Source: Nitrospirota bacterium (GTDB lineage Bacteria > Nitrospirota > JACRHJ01). Taken from it: 23,639 bases of DNA. The position numbers and the translations under genes are program-made. Below are positions 1 to 10,300 of this stretch, one piece after another (positions within the stretch are counted from its first letter, which is position 1; each line of letters begins with the position of its first letter). The stretch covers positions 1 through 23,639 of the forward strand of contig DAHWTK010000013.1 of assembly GCA_027328825.1 (NCBI GenBank), written 5' to 3'. Below the pieces are notes generated by a model. That model saw nothing but the letters and a program-made list of their open reading frames with translations, was not told where the DNA came from and searched no databases.

Positions 1-362
1 GAGAGGCTTAAGAAAATTGCCGATGCACTTTTTAAGACGGCCCTGGCAGGGAATGCGACAGAAATCCCGAGGCTGCTGGATAGGCTCGATGACGAGGACG
101 CCAAGCGCGCGGCATTGGAATTGTCTATCCGGGAGGCCGCTAATGAAGACCCCATGGAATATGCCAGGGGCGCGGTTTTAAAGCTTGTGGAGGCCCGTTA
201 CAAAAGAACCGTCGAGCAGACCCACGCACTGCTTTTAAAGGCGGGCGCGCTCGGGGAGAGTGAAGCCGTGGCGGAACTTTCGGGTTTCCGGATGAAGATG
301 ATAAAGGCGTTATCAGGCAAGAACTTTGAGCATTTAAATAAACTGCACAAGGAGCTGACCGA

Positions 363-2189
<1,827 letters not shown>

Positions 2190-2202
2190 AAATCGAAATC
2201 AC

Positions 2203-2208
2203 AGGAGG
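2203..2208 (+). promoter_or_regulatory. Ribosome binding site fixing a TTG start
   Basis: A perfect AGGAGG lies 9 bases before a TTG at 2218-2220. It moves the DUF1015 start downstream of the first in-frame ATG at 2170, which lies inside rpoD and would add a basic 16-residue tail with no family character. Confidence 0.85.
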
Positions 2209-2217
2209 CAATTTCTT

Positions 2218-3567
2218 TTGGCTGATGTAATACCTTTTCGAGGAGTCAGATATAGCGAGTCGTCCAGGCTTTCAATGCTCGTTGCGCCGCCTTACGATAT
2301 AATATCGCCGCCTTACAGGCGCGAGCTGTACGCCCGCGACCCGCATAACGTCGTGCGGATAGATTTCGGGATGCCGGAAGAGGGTGACTCGGAAGGCAAT
2401 AACCAGTACACGCGCGCGGCAAAGAATCTTAGAAGGTGGCTTGGAGACGGGGTCGTAAAACGCGAAGAAAACGCCTCGTTTTACCTCTATGAAATTGAAT
2501 ATGACACCCCGCGGGGCGAGAAAAAATCCATGCGCGGCTTTGTATGCCTGCTCCGGCTCGAAGAGTGGGAAAAGGGCGTAGTGCTCCCGCACGAGGGGAC
2601 GCTTAAAGGCCCGAAGGCCGACCGGTTCGAGCTTTTAAAGGCGGCTTCCGCCTCCGCGAGCCAGGTCTTTGCGCTATATTCCGACCCGGAGAAAAAAATC
2701 GCAAGCGCGCTTGAAAAGGCCGCACGTGGAAGTCGCGTCTCCGAAGCGATAGACGACGACGGCTCGCGCCACAGGCTGCGGGCCGTGACGGATGCGGGAG
2801 TTGTAGACTCCGTGCGAAGGGCTATGGCGGATAAGAAAATATTCATAGCCGACGGGCATCACCGCTACGAGACGGCGCTCGCTTACCGGGATTTCAGAAG
2901 GGCCGAGGCGGGGACATGGACGGGCAGCGAGGGCTTTAATTTTTTCCCGGTGTTCCTGTCCAACATGGACGAGGACGGCCTTACCATACTTCCCACGCAC
3001 AGGCTGATTCTCGATGCGGGCGAGCTTACGCTGGACGAGGTGCTTGAGCGCTCCTCGCGTTATTTCAAAGTAAAAAGATTCCCCTTCCTGCCGGAGAACG
3101 AGGATGAGGCGCGCGCAGAATTCCTGCGCTCCCTTGCTGAGGCCGGGGATGATTCCCACGGGGCCGGTCGACCGACTTTCGGTTTCTGCTGGGGCAGCGC
3201 CCCGTGCTATTATCTCCTTACATTGAAAGACCTTGATGCAGTATCCAGACTGCACGACCATCGCTACTCCGAAACCTATTGCAATCTCGACGTCACAATC
3301 CTGCATTCGCTTATTGTAGAAAACGTGCTCGGAATAGACACGGAAAAGATTTCGTCCTCCCAGCCGGTGCAGTTCGAAAAAGACAGCGACAAGGCTATCG
3401 ACCGGGTTTCTTCCGGGGAGTTCGCCATGTGTTTCCTGCTGAACCCGACGAAAGTCAGGGAGGTGAAGGAGGTCGCCCTTGCGAGGGAGATAATGCCTCA
3501 GAAATCGACTTATTTTTATCCGAAGCTCTTGACGGGCCTGGTTATAGCGGACTTAAACCAAATATAA
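2218..3567 (+). CDS. DUF1015 family protein
   Basis: The protein has 449 residues when started at the TTG at 2218. The N-terminus then reads (M)ADVIPFRGVRY followed by VAPPYDIIS, the hallmark opening of DUF1015 proteins. The second family signature, ADGHHRYETALAYRD, lies at about 211-225 (D212, H214, H215, R216, Y217). No signal peptide or membrane segment is apparent, so it should be cytoplasmic. The molecular function of the family is not established. The HHRY motif and conserved acidic residues suggest an enzyme, but this is inference. It follows rpoD with 28 bases between and is probably co-transcribed with it. Family assignment is confident; function is unknown. Confidence 0.9.
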   Translation: MADVIPFRGVRYSESSRLSMLVAPPYDIISPPYRRELYARDPHNVVRIDFGMPEEGDSEGNNQYTRAAKNLRRWLGDGVVKREENASFYLYEIEYDTPRGEKKSMRGFVCLLRLEEWEKGVVLPHEGTLKGPKADRFELLKAASASASQVFALYSDPEKKIASALEKAARGSRVSEAIDDDGSRHRLRAVTDAGVVDSVRRAMADKKIFIADGHHRYETALAYRDFRRAEAGTWTGSEGFNFFPVFLSNMDEDGLTILPTHRLILDAGELTLDEVLERSSRYFKVKRFPFLPENEDEARAEFLRSLAEAGDDSHGAGRPTFGFCWGSAPCYYLLTLKDLDAVSRLHDHRYSETYCNLDVTILHSLIVENVLGIDTEKISSSQPVQFEKDSDKAIDRVSSGEFAMCFLLNPTKVREVKEVALAREIMPQKSTYFYPKLLTGLVIADLNQI

Positions 3568-3592
3568 AGGCCATTGAAACGAGCGGACATGA

Positions 3593-3736
3593 ATGAGCGA
3601 GTTGGAAATTCTTGTCGAAGCGAACGGCCATGCGGCAAACTGTCAGAGGCTTAAGGCCGAGTTTTTGCCGCATAGAGAGCAAGCCTTGGAATTTCCCGAG
3701 CGAATCCACGGGCAGCGAGTTCAATGGCTAAATTAG
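3593..3736 (+). CDS. Possible small ORF, 47 residues, unknown
   Basis: The 178-base gap between the DUF1015 and DUF721 genes holds an ORF beginning MSELEILVEANGHAANCQ and ending VQWLN, with a TAG at 3734-3736. Its codon choice resembles the neighbours (CTT-AAG, GCG, GTC and AAC frequent), and it lies in the same direction with small gaps (25 bases before, 9 after), so it could be a real operon member. Against it, there is no convincing Shine-Dalgarno sequence, only a weak purine stretch (GAGCGGA) about 3 bases upstream, and I do not recognise the sequence. An overlapping start at 3589 in another frame gives an even shorter product. It is predicted soluble and hydrophilic. Confidence 0.35.
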   Translation: MSELEILVEANGHAANCQRLKAEFLPHREQALEFPERIHGQRVQWLN

Positions 3737-3745
3737 GTATTTAAT

Positions 3746-4231
3746 ATGTCCCGGCAATTTATACCCGTCGGCGAAATTCTGAAGGATGTCCTCAAGACGC
3801 GCGGCCTGGGAAACGGAGATATACTTCTCCAAATTCAGCGCAACTGGGCATCCGCGGTAGGGGAAAAAATTGCGCAGCGCGCCTGGCCGCATATGCTCAG
3901 AAGCGGCAGACTTACCATTACCGTTGACAGTCCGGCCTGGATGTCCGAGCTTTCCATGCTGTCCCCCCAGATTATCGAAAAAATCAATTCCAGGCTTAAG
4001 GGCCGGTCGGCAGACGGCGCCGTAAGCGAGCTGAAATTCCGCCTTGGCGGTCGCACTTCCGAGAAATCCGAAAAGGCGGTTTCCGGGGAAAAGATGCATT
4101 CCATAAAAAAACGCGCGCTTTCTCCAGATGAGAAGGCCGCAGTCGAAGCCGCTACGGCGAACATTCCAGACGGCGAGCTTCGGCTACGGGCCGGAAGGAT
4201 GCTGTCCAATTCGTGCAGGAGGATCAGGTAA
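3746..4231 (+). CDS. DUF721 (DciA-like) protein
   Basis: This 161-residue protein matches the DUF721 pattern. It has an N-terminal helical segment (PVGEILKDVL at 7-16), NWASAVGEKIAQRAWP (about 33-48) with the conserved Trp34 and Gly39, then a strand-helix unit, RSGRLTITVDSPAWMSEL (52-69), followed by QIIEKINS. DUF721 includes DciA, the ancestral partner that helps load or operate DnaB helicase in bacteria lacking DnaC. Being near dnaG fits a replication role, but that is inference. The C-terminal 50 residues are basic and low in hydrophobicity. The start is ATG with a poor ribosome site. The gene ends immediately before the TTG of the regulator downstream, so the two are translationally coupled. 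Confidence 0.8.
   Translation: MSRQFIPVGEILKDVLKTRGLGNGDILLQIQRNWASAVGEKIAQRAWPHMLRSGRLTITVDSPAWMSELSMLSPQIIEKINSRLKGRSADGAVSELKFRLGGRTSEKSEKAVSGEKMHSIKKRALSPDEKAAVEAATANIPDGELRLRAGRMLSNSCRRIR
4217..4222 (+). promoter_or_regulatory. Ribosome binding site for the Crp/Fnr gene
   Basis: A perfect AGGAGG sits inside the last codons of the DUF721 gene, 9 bases before a TTG start at 4232. It supports the TTG start, which in turn puts three cysteines in the first eight residues of the regulator. Confidence 0.85.
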
Positions 4232-4918
4232 TTGGCCTGCGACTGCAAAAACTGCATTGTGAGGAGCCTGACGATTTTCTCCGACCTCGGCATGGGCGAG
4301 TTGGAGAAAGTAGGCGCCCTCATATACCTCAAGACCTTTCGTCGGAAGAAGGTAATCTTCCTCGAGGACACGCCGAGCCAGACGGTATACGTTATACGCT
4401 CAGGCACCGTCAAGTGCTATAAATCCCTGCCGGACGGACGCGAGCTGATAATCAGCATACTGGCCGCCGGTGACATGCTGGGTTTCGACTCCCTCTACGA
4501 AGACCACTATTCCAACACCGCCGAGGCCATACAGGACACGGAGCTCTGCTGCATCCGGAAAAAAGATCTGGTGGATCTGCTCCAGAAAAGCCCGGAAGTC
4601 GGCGTCCGGTTCATCAAGAAAATGAACAGGGAACTTCAGAACGCGCAGGAGCGCATCCGCGACCTCGGATTGAAGGACGCGCGCGAGCGCGTGGCGACGC
4701 TCCTGATGACGCTCTTCATCTCGCGCGCAGAGGGACGCGGGCCTGAGTTTACGCTCTCGCGGCAGGAAATATCGGAGATGGCCGGAGTAGCGCAGGAGAC
4801 GGTCATAAGGATACTTTCCGAGTTTAAATCCGACGGACTGATTACCTCGGAAGGCAAGAATATAGTGGTTTTGAAGCCGGAGGAGCTCAAGAAGACGGCT
4901 GGGATTTTCGATATATGA
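4232..4918 (+). CDS. Crp/Fnr family transcription regulator
   Basis: The protein has 228 residues and starts at TTG directly after the DUF721 stop. A cyclic-nucleotide-binding-type beta roll covers about 15-130, including VYVIRSGTVKCYKSLPDGRE (52-71) and ILAAGDMLGFDSLY. A dimerisation helix follows at about 130-158, then a winged helix-turn-helix, FTLSRQEISEMAGVAQETVIRILSE (173-197), with recognition-helix residues Q188, E189, T190 and R193 in the family positions. Cysteines C3, C5 and C8 at the N-terminus plus C106/C107 late in the roll recall the four cysteines that hold the oxygen-sensitive 4Fe-4S cluster in FNR. The spacing differs from E. coli FNR, so redox or NO sensing is plausible but unproven. 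The roll lacks an obvious CRP-type cAMP-binding RS pair. It overlaps the TPR gene by ATGA. Confidence 0.92.
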   Translation: MACDCKNCIVRSLTIFSDLGMGELEKVGALIYLKTFRRKKVIFLEDTPSQTVYVIRSGTVKCYKSLPDGRELIISILAAGDMLGFDSLYEDHYSNTAEAIQDTELCCIRKKDLVDLLQKSPEVGVRFIKKMNRELQNAQERIRDLGLKDARERVATLLMTLFISRAEGRGPEFTLSRQEISEMAGVAQETVIRILSEFKSDGLITSEGKNIVVLKPEELKKTAGIFDI

Positions 4919-6249
4919 GAAATTTGCAAAGACGCCTGGTATATACAATTGTCTTTTCGGCCATGGCTGCCTTTTTATTTGAGGTGGCTGCCTTTGCCCA
5001 TACTCTGAAAATCTCTCCGGACAACGGAGACGCGCGTTATCATGCAGGTCTCGCTCTTATCAGAAATGCCGATTACGCCCGCGCGCTACACGAACTTTCG
5101 ATTGCGGCAAGGCTTGAGAAGGGGGACGACAATGCCGAGGCGCGGATATACAATGCCGAAGGAATCGCTTATTACAAACAAGACTTGAACATCGAAGCCC
5201 AGGGGGAGTTCGGCAAGGCACTTTCCGTAGACCCCGCCAACATAGACGCGCTGTATTATATCGGGCTTATAAACTACAAAGTAAACGGTTACGCCGCCGC
5301 CTCCAGGTTTTTCGATAAAGTCATCGCCGCGGGAAAGAACGACCCGAAAACCAGAAAAATATATTTCAGGAAATTCTACGGTATGGGCATCGACTTCCAG
5401 AACAGAGGCAAGTCCAGCTCGGCGGCGGAGATGTTCGGAGAGGCCCTGGGCCTTAAGCCGTACGACCCTGAGACCCATTTTTATCGCGGACGGGACTTCA
5501 TGGCGCTTGAGCGCTACGGCGACGCGGTCTCTGAGTTCAGGGAGGCGCTTGCATCGAAGCCCGGTATGGCGAAAGCAGGCGCACAGCTTAAGGCATCCGT
5601 GAAGCTGGCCGCCGTGGAGGCCGTAAAGAAGGCCGGGGCCGCCTTTGACGGGAGGCGGTATTACGAAGCGCTTAAGCTGTACCGGCAGGCGGCATCTTAT
5701 GACCCGTCAAACGGGGATGCGGAAAAAGGAATGGCAAAGAGTTCCTCGCTGCTTGACGCCATGACTCAAAAAAAATCCTCGGAAGTAAAGGCTCTGATTG
5801 GGGATGGAGATTTTGCCGGGGCGAAGAACGCTCTTGCGGCGTTAAAGAAGCTTGACCCGGACTCGGACGAGGCGAAAGCATTGTCGGTGGAACTTGCCGC
5901 AAAATCATCGCAGGAAATCAAAAAACTCTTTTCGGAGGCGAAACAGGCCGAAAGCGCGGAGGCCCTTTCAAGCGCGGAGGACTTCTATTTCAGAATACTT
6001 TTGATAGAGCCTTCAAACAGGGAAGCGGCTCACGATGAGCAACTAATGCGCGAAAAGATAAGCGATGAATGGAAAAAGGAGAATGCGGCTGAGGCGGGAA
6101 GAGACTTTGCGCTGGCAGAAAAACGCCTCGAAAAACTTGCAGTCTATACGCCGGGTGACCCGGTAGTAAAGGCCAGGATAAAAGAAGTCATGGCCGGGCT
6201 ACAAAAACAAAAAGACGAGGCCCCGGCCAGCAAAAAAGAAAAGCCATAA
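4915..6249 (+). CDS. Exported TPR-repeat protein
   Basis: This 444-residue protein has an N-terminal signal peptide: a basic start RNLQRR, a hydrophobic core at about 9-24, and a likely cleavage site AFA|H after residue 28. It is then almost entirely built of helical tetratricopeptide-type repeats. Repeat units include DARYHAGLALIRNADYARAL (39-58), AEGIAYYKQ, DALYYIGLINYK, FYRGRDFMALERYGDAV and GAAFDGRRYYEALKLYRQA. The C-terminal third is more charged and ends in a Lys-rich tail. TPR arrays act as protein-protein scaffolds, here probably in the periplasm. No enzymatic motif is seen. The start codon overlaps the stop of the Crp/Fnr gene (ATGA), so the two are co-translated. The partner protein cannot be named. 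Confidence 0.85.
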   Translation: MRNLQRRLVYTIVFSAMAAFLFEVAAFAHTLKISPDNGDARYHAGLALIRNADYARALHELSIAARLEKGDDNAEARIYNAEGIAYYKQDLNIEAQGEFGKALSVDPANIDALYYIGLINYKVNGYAAASRFFDKVIAAGKNDPKTRKIYFRKFYGMGIDFQNRGKSSSAAEMFGEALGLKPYDPETHFYRGRDFMALERYGDAVSEFREALASKPGMAKAGAQLKASVKLAAVEAVKKAGAAFDGRRYYEALKLYRQAASYDPSNGDAEKGMAKSSSLLDAMTQKKSSEVKALIGDGDFAGAKNALAALKKLDPDSDEAKALSVELAAKSSQEIKKLFSEAKQAESAEALSSAEDFYFRILLIEPSNREAAHDEQLMREKISDEWKKENAAEAGRDFALAEKRLEKLAVYTPGDPVVKARIKEVMAGLQKQKDEAPASKKEKP

Positions 6250-6330
6250 GCGGCGTACCAGAAAAACCAGGATGATCGGAGCTATGCCGCTTACGGCTCG
6301 GATGGACTTTACTCCCCGTTTAAATATATC
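6250..6330. other. Short convergent gap with an AT-rich inverted repeat
   Basis: This gap separates the + strand TPR gene from the - strand rubrerythrin gene. It contains the perfect inverted repeat TTTAAATA-TATCC-TATTTAAA at 6319-6339, which overlaps the rubrerythrin stop codon. A second, widely spaced 8-bp inverted repeat lies at 6247-6254/6286-6293. Neither is followed by a clear T run, so no intrinsic terminator is called for either gene. Confidence 0.4.
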
Positions 6331-6750
6331 CTATTTAAAATACCTGCTCAGAAGACCCTGGAGCATACGGGCGTGGCGCGCCTCGTCGCGCGAGGACTCG
6401 TCGAAAAAGTCGTGCGCGGGGTCTATATCGTTTTCCTTTGCTTTTTTCGCCGCAGCCTTCTTTCCGTTGTTCGCGCCTATCTCGCCCTTTATCATACGTT
6501 CTATGTTCTCTTTTGTGCTCTCGGAAACGAGCCCGTTCATTTCTGCGAACTGGGCCGCGTGCATCGCCTCTTCCCAGGCTATCGTTTTCAGCGTTCCGGC
6601 GACCTCCGGATAGCCCTCCCTCTGCGCCGCGCGGGCCATGGCGAGATAAAGACCTACTTCCGTAGTCTCGCCCTTGAAATTCATGGCCACGTCTTCTTCG
6701 ACAACCGTTCCCTTGGCAAACCCTATCTTGTGTTCGTTGATAATCTCCAT
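6331..6750 (-). CDS. Rubrerythrin-like ferritin-fold protein without rubredoxin domain
   Basis: The protein has 139 residues from the ATG at 6748-6750, which is preceded by AAGGAG at a good distance. A longer reading from 6825 lacks such a site and runs into perR. It has the di-iron four-helix pattern: E28 and E31 in FKGETTEVGLY, E61xxH64 in AWEEAMHAAQFAE, E70, and a second ExxH (E123, H126) in SRDEARHARML. No C-terminal CxxC pair is present, so the rubredoxin electron-transfer domain of classical rubrerythrins is missing. A Lys/Ala-rich linker (about 97-105) joins the two helix pairs. Rubrerythrins reduce hydrogen peroxide in anaerobes. Lying 26 bases downstream of perR, it is the likely PerR-controlled peroxide-detoxifying enzyme. 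An external electron donor would be needed. Confidence 0.9.
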   Translation of the reverse strand: MEIINEHKIGFAKGTVVEEDVAMNFKGETTEVGLYLAMARAAQREGYPEVAGTLKTIAWEEAMHAAQFAEMNGLVSESTKENIERMIKGEIGANNGKKAAAKKAKENDIDPAHDFFDESSRDEARHARMLQGLLSRYFK

Positions 6751-6776
6751 AGCGTCTCCTTTTATAAGTTGATTTG

Positions 6777-7211
6777 TTAATCCCTGTTTCTGTTCCCCTG
6801 TCCCTTGTTTTTGGTCTTCCTGCATTTAGGGCACAGCCCGTAGAATTCCACGTGCCGACAGCTTATCGTATACCCCTGCGCTTCTTCTTCAGAAATATCG
6901 AGCGGGAAATCTATAAAGATGTCCACTATTTTTTTGCAGTTATTGCAAATGAGGTGATGGTGAAGGTTTACATTCGGGTCGTAACGCTTCCTTTCGTCGT
7001 CGATGTTCAGCTCCCGGACGCGGTCCAGGTCTTTAAGCGTCTGTAGCGTGTTATATACGGTAGTAAAGGAAATCATGGGATATTTTTTTCGGACGGACTC
7101 GAATATATCCTCGGCGGACGGGTGAGACGTATTGCCCTCCAGATACTTCAGTATTGCCGCCCGCTGCGGCGTCATCTTTATTTTCTTTTCTATATTTTCC
7201 AGGATTTTCAA
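6777..7211 (-). CDS. perR: Peroxide-sensing Fur-family repressor PerR
   Basis: This is a 144-residue Fur-family repressor. An N-terminal winged helix (TPQRAAILKYLEGNTSHPSA; TTVYNTLQTL at about 50-59) is followed by a dimerisation domain. The metal-site residues line up with Bacillus subtilis PerR at constant offsets. H30, D78, H84, H86 and D97 correspond to H37, D85, H91, H93 and D104. C89xxC92 and C127xxC130 form the structural zinc site. The Asp at position 97, where Fur has Glu, favours PerR over Fur. Iron-loaded PerR is inactivated by peroxide through histidine oxidation. The start at 7209-7211 is TTG with no evident ribosome site; the ATG at residue 13 is an alternative but would remove part of the first helix. 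Confidence 0.9.
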   Translation of the reverse strand: MKILENIEKKIKMTPQRAAILKYLEGNTSHPSAEDIFESVRKKYPMISFTTVYNTLQTLKDLDRVRELNIDDERKRYDPNVNLHHHLICNNCKKIVDIFIDFPLDISEEEAQGYTISCRHVEFYGLCPKCRKTKNKGQGNRNRD

Positions 7212-7237
7212 TTTGTTTAATCTGCTTTAATTGTTAT

Positions 7238-7265
7238 ATTGTAATGATTACATATTATACTCCAA
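7238..7265 (-). promoter_or_regulatory. perR-rubrerythrin promoter
   Basis: Read on the minus strand, TTGGAG (7260-7265), a 16-base spacer and TACAAT (7238-7243) form a plausible sigma-70 promoter. The start site would lie about 20 bases before the perR TTG. A TTGACA at 7267-7272 is an alternative -35, but no good -10 follows at 16-18 bases. Confidence 0.55.
7239..7253. promoter_or_regulatory. PerR/Fur-type operator
   Basis: The perfect 13-bp palindrome TGTAATGATTACA (7240-7252) sits within a 15-bp window matching 11 of 14 defined positions of the PerR box TTATAATNATTATAA. It overlaps the -10 box and spacer of the perR promoter, the expected place for autorepression and control of the rubrerythrin gene. 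Confidence 0.7.
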
Positions 7266-7309
7266 TTGTCAAGCGGGAACTTTACGTCATGATTCAATAC
7301 GCAATGAGT

Positions 7310-10300
7310 TTATTCGAGGGTTATATCTTTTCGACCCAGGCCGAACCTGCCGTATCGCAGTGCAAGCGCGGGAAGGAGCAGAAGGTTAAGCGCGGTGGAG
7401 GTGAAAAGTCCGCCGAGTATAACGACCGCTAACGGGCCTTCTATCTCCCGGCCCGGCGCATTGCTGCCGAGTGCGAGGGGCAAAAGCCCAAGGGCGGTCA
7501 CGAGAGCCGTCATGAGTATTGGAGCCAGCCTTTCGGACGCTCCTTTCAGGCACGTTTCTGCCCCCCACTTCATGTCCTCGACGTCTACCAAATGTTCGTA
7601 GTGCGAGATGAGCATTATCGAGTTTCGAAGCGTTATGCCGAAAAGGGTTACAAAGCCTACCATGGAGCCGAGCGAGAGTTCGCCTCCGGAGATAAGCACC
7701 GCAATAACGCCGCCAACGAGCGCGAAGGGCAGGTTCAATACGAGTAGCAGCAGGTTCCTGAAACCCGTGACTATCGAAAGAAGCAGGAATATTCCAAAGC
7801 CGGCCATTAGAGAGTGAATTATCAAATCCCGCCGGGACCTTGCTTCCGCCTGGGCAGCGCCGGTAAATTCAAAATAGCTTCCCGCAGGTAGCTGTACCTC
7901 TGCTTTTATCCGGCTTTCCGCCTTTTTTACGAACGAATTCAAGTCCCGCCCGCTTACACTGCATGTAACCGTCTGCACCCTTCTCGCCCCCTGGTGCAGC
8001 ACGATATATCGCCCGGGGACCTGGCGTATATCCGCGAGCTGGTCGAGCCTTACGTATGCCCCGGAGGGGCTTTTCAGTATAAGTCTGCCGACAGAGGACG
8101 TATTTCTTCTTTCGCTCGCAGGCAGGATTACCGAGACGTTGAAGTTCCTGTTACCCTCGTAAACCCTGCCGACGACAGTCCCCTGGTAGCATGTCCGCAC
8201 CGCGTCCATGACGCTTACCGGGTCGAAGCCCCATCTGGCGAGACTGTCCTTGTTTAGGTTTATTAACATCTCAGGCATACCCGGCACGGACTGCACCTGT
8301 ACGCCGGACGCGCCCCGGACACTATTAAGAACAGAGGCTACCCGCCCTGCCGCAATGTCTAAGTCTCCGAGATTTTTCCCGTATATGTTTATGACGACAG
8401 GGGCGACATAGCCGGATATGGTCTCGCCTATGCGCTCGGTCAGGAATGTGTCAACTTCGAAATTTGCGCCGGGGAATTTTTTAAGGGTATCCTCAATTTC
8501 GGCCCTGGCCTTTTCTATGTCGCTTCCGTTTAAGCGTTTCAAGTCCACTTCCATCTCGCTCTGGTGCGTGCCGTGTATGTCGTCTTCTTCGGGGGCGCGG
8601 CCCGCTCTCTGGGCGACAGTCTTTACATACGGGATATTTAGAAGCTCATCCGTTACGCGCCGCCCAAGTCGCATAGATTCCTCGAGAGAGGAGCCGGGGA
8701 GCATATTCATGTGGACTATGAAATGCCCTTCGTGCAGACGCGGCAGGAACGTGCCGCCAAGTAAAAACACGAGCGCAAGCCCGACAAGCGTGATGGCAGC
8801 CGCAGAGATAATCGTTGCCGCGAAATGCCTCTCCACGCCTTCGAGGACGGATCTGTATCTTCTCTTCAGCCACGCTACGACGGGCGGCTCATTCTCCCTA
8901 TGGCTATGCCGCAGCAGCAGATATGAAAGCGCGGGGACGACCATGAGCGCCACTGAGAGCGACGCCAGCACGGCGAGTATATATGCGACGCCAAGCGGCC
9001 TGAAGAGGCGCCCGGCCACGCCCGACATGGTGAGTATCGGCACGAATACGAGCATGACCGCGAATGTGGCGTATACCACTGCGCTCCGCACCTCGAGCGA
9101 CGCGCCCTTTACAACCTGCCAGGCCGGGCGCGGATTCTCAAGGCTGCGGTTCTCGATAAGCCGTCTCATGATGTTTTCGACGTCTATTACGGCGTCGTCA
9201 ACAACCTCGCCGATAGCGATGGCCAGGCCGCCTATGGTCATAAGGTTCAGCCCGAAGCCGAACCTGTCTAGAACTATCGCGCCAGCGAGAAGAGAAAGAG
9301 GTATCGCCGTGCAGGAGATTACCGCCGCCCGGAGATTGAAGAGAAAAAGGAAAAGGACGATTACGGCGAGGACTGCGCCAATCATAAGAGAGGTTTTAAG
9401 ATTATGAAGGGCCGTGTCTACGAAGCTCGCGGGACGAAAAACAGTCCTCACGATTATTCCGTCCGAATCCAGCGCGGGTTTAAGCTCGGAGAGGGCCTTC
9501 TCTATCCCGCTGGTAACCCGAAGCGTGTTTGCGCCGTATTGCTCGGAAACGAGTAACTGCACACCTGGCCGCCCCATCACGCTAGCCATTCCGGTGGGTG
9601 GCGCAGGCGCCGCGACGACATGCGCTACATCCCTTAGCCGTAGCGGCGCTCCGCCGTGAAAAGCCAGGACAGTATCGCCTATGCCCGCAGCCGTTACCGG
9701 CGCGCCCCCGGTTCTCAGGATTATGCGCTGGTTTGCCGTATCTGCAAATCCTGCCCCCTTAATAGCTGTGGCATTGCGAGCGGCGGCCAGGACATCGCTT
9801 AGAGAGATGCCGTATTTCATGAGCCGCCGGGGGATTACCTGCACCTGAAACTGCCGCTCTTCGCCACCGTGAACGACGACCTTCGAGACCCCGGGCACCG
9901 CCATGAGTCTCTGGCTTACCGTCCACAGGGCCGCTGTCCTTAAGTCCATCAGCGAGAGCTTCCCGGACGTCAATCCTATGACCATCACTATGCTTGTGGA
10001 AGATGTGAGCGGGACAATTACGGGATTTCTTGCCTCGCGCGGGAGGCTGGCAAGGGTGGTGGAAAGCCGTTCGGATACAAACTGCCTGTCCTTCAGTATA
10101 TTGCTTCCGGACCTGAATACGACCGTGATTACGGAGAGGCCCTGTATGGAACTGGAGCGCACCGTCTTTACTCCGAGTATGCCGCTTACAGCCGTTTCGA
10201 CAGGCTGGGTAACGAGCAGTTCCACCTGTTCCGCAGACAGGCCGGGGCTTTCCGTCTGTATAGTAACCGTCGGCGGGGCGAACTCCGGGAAGACGTCATA

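Noticed and set aside
2674..3306. 210-codon open frame on the - strand
   Set aside because: It is antisense to the DUF1015 gene, including its conserved HHRY motif.
6247..6293. TAAGCGGC / GCCGCTTA inverted repeat after the TPR gene
   Set aside because: The 31-base loop and lack of a T run make it unconvincing as a terminator.
6751..6825. 25-residue extension of the rubrerythrin
   Set aside because: It overlaps the end of perR, is Gln/Lys rich, and the shorter start has a proper AAGGAG.
8418..9407. 329-codon open frame on the + strand opposite the RND pump
   Set aside because: It is antisense to a clear 1031-residue pump, is rich in Ser, Thr and Arg with no domain character, and reflects codon bias of the real gene.
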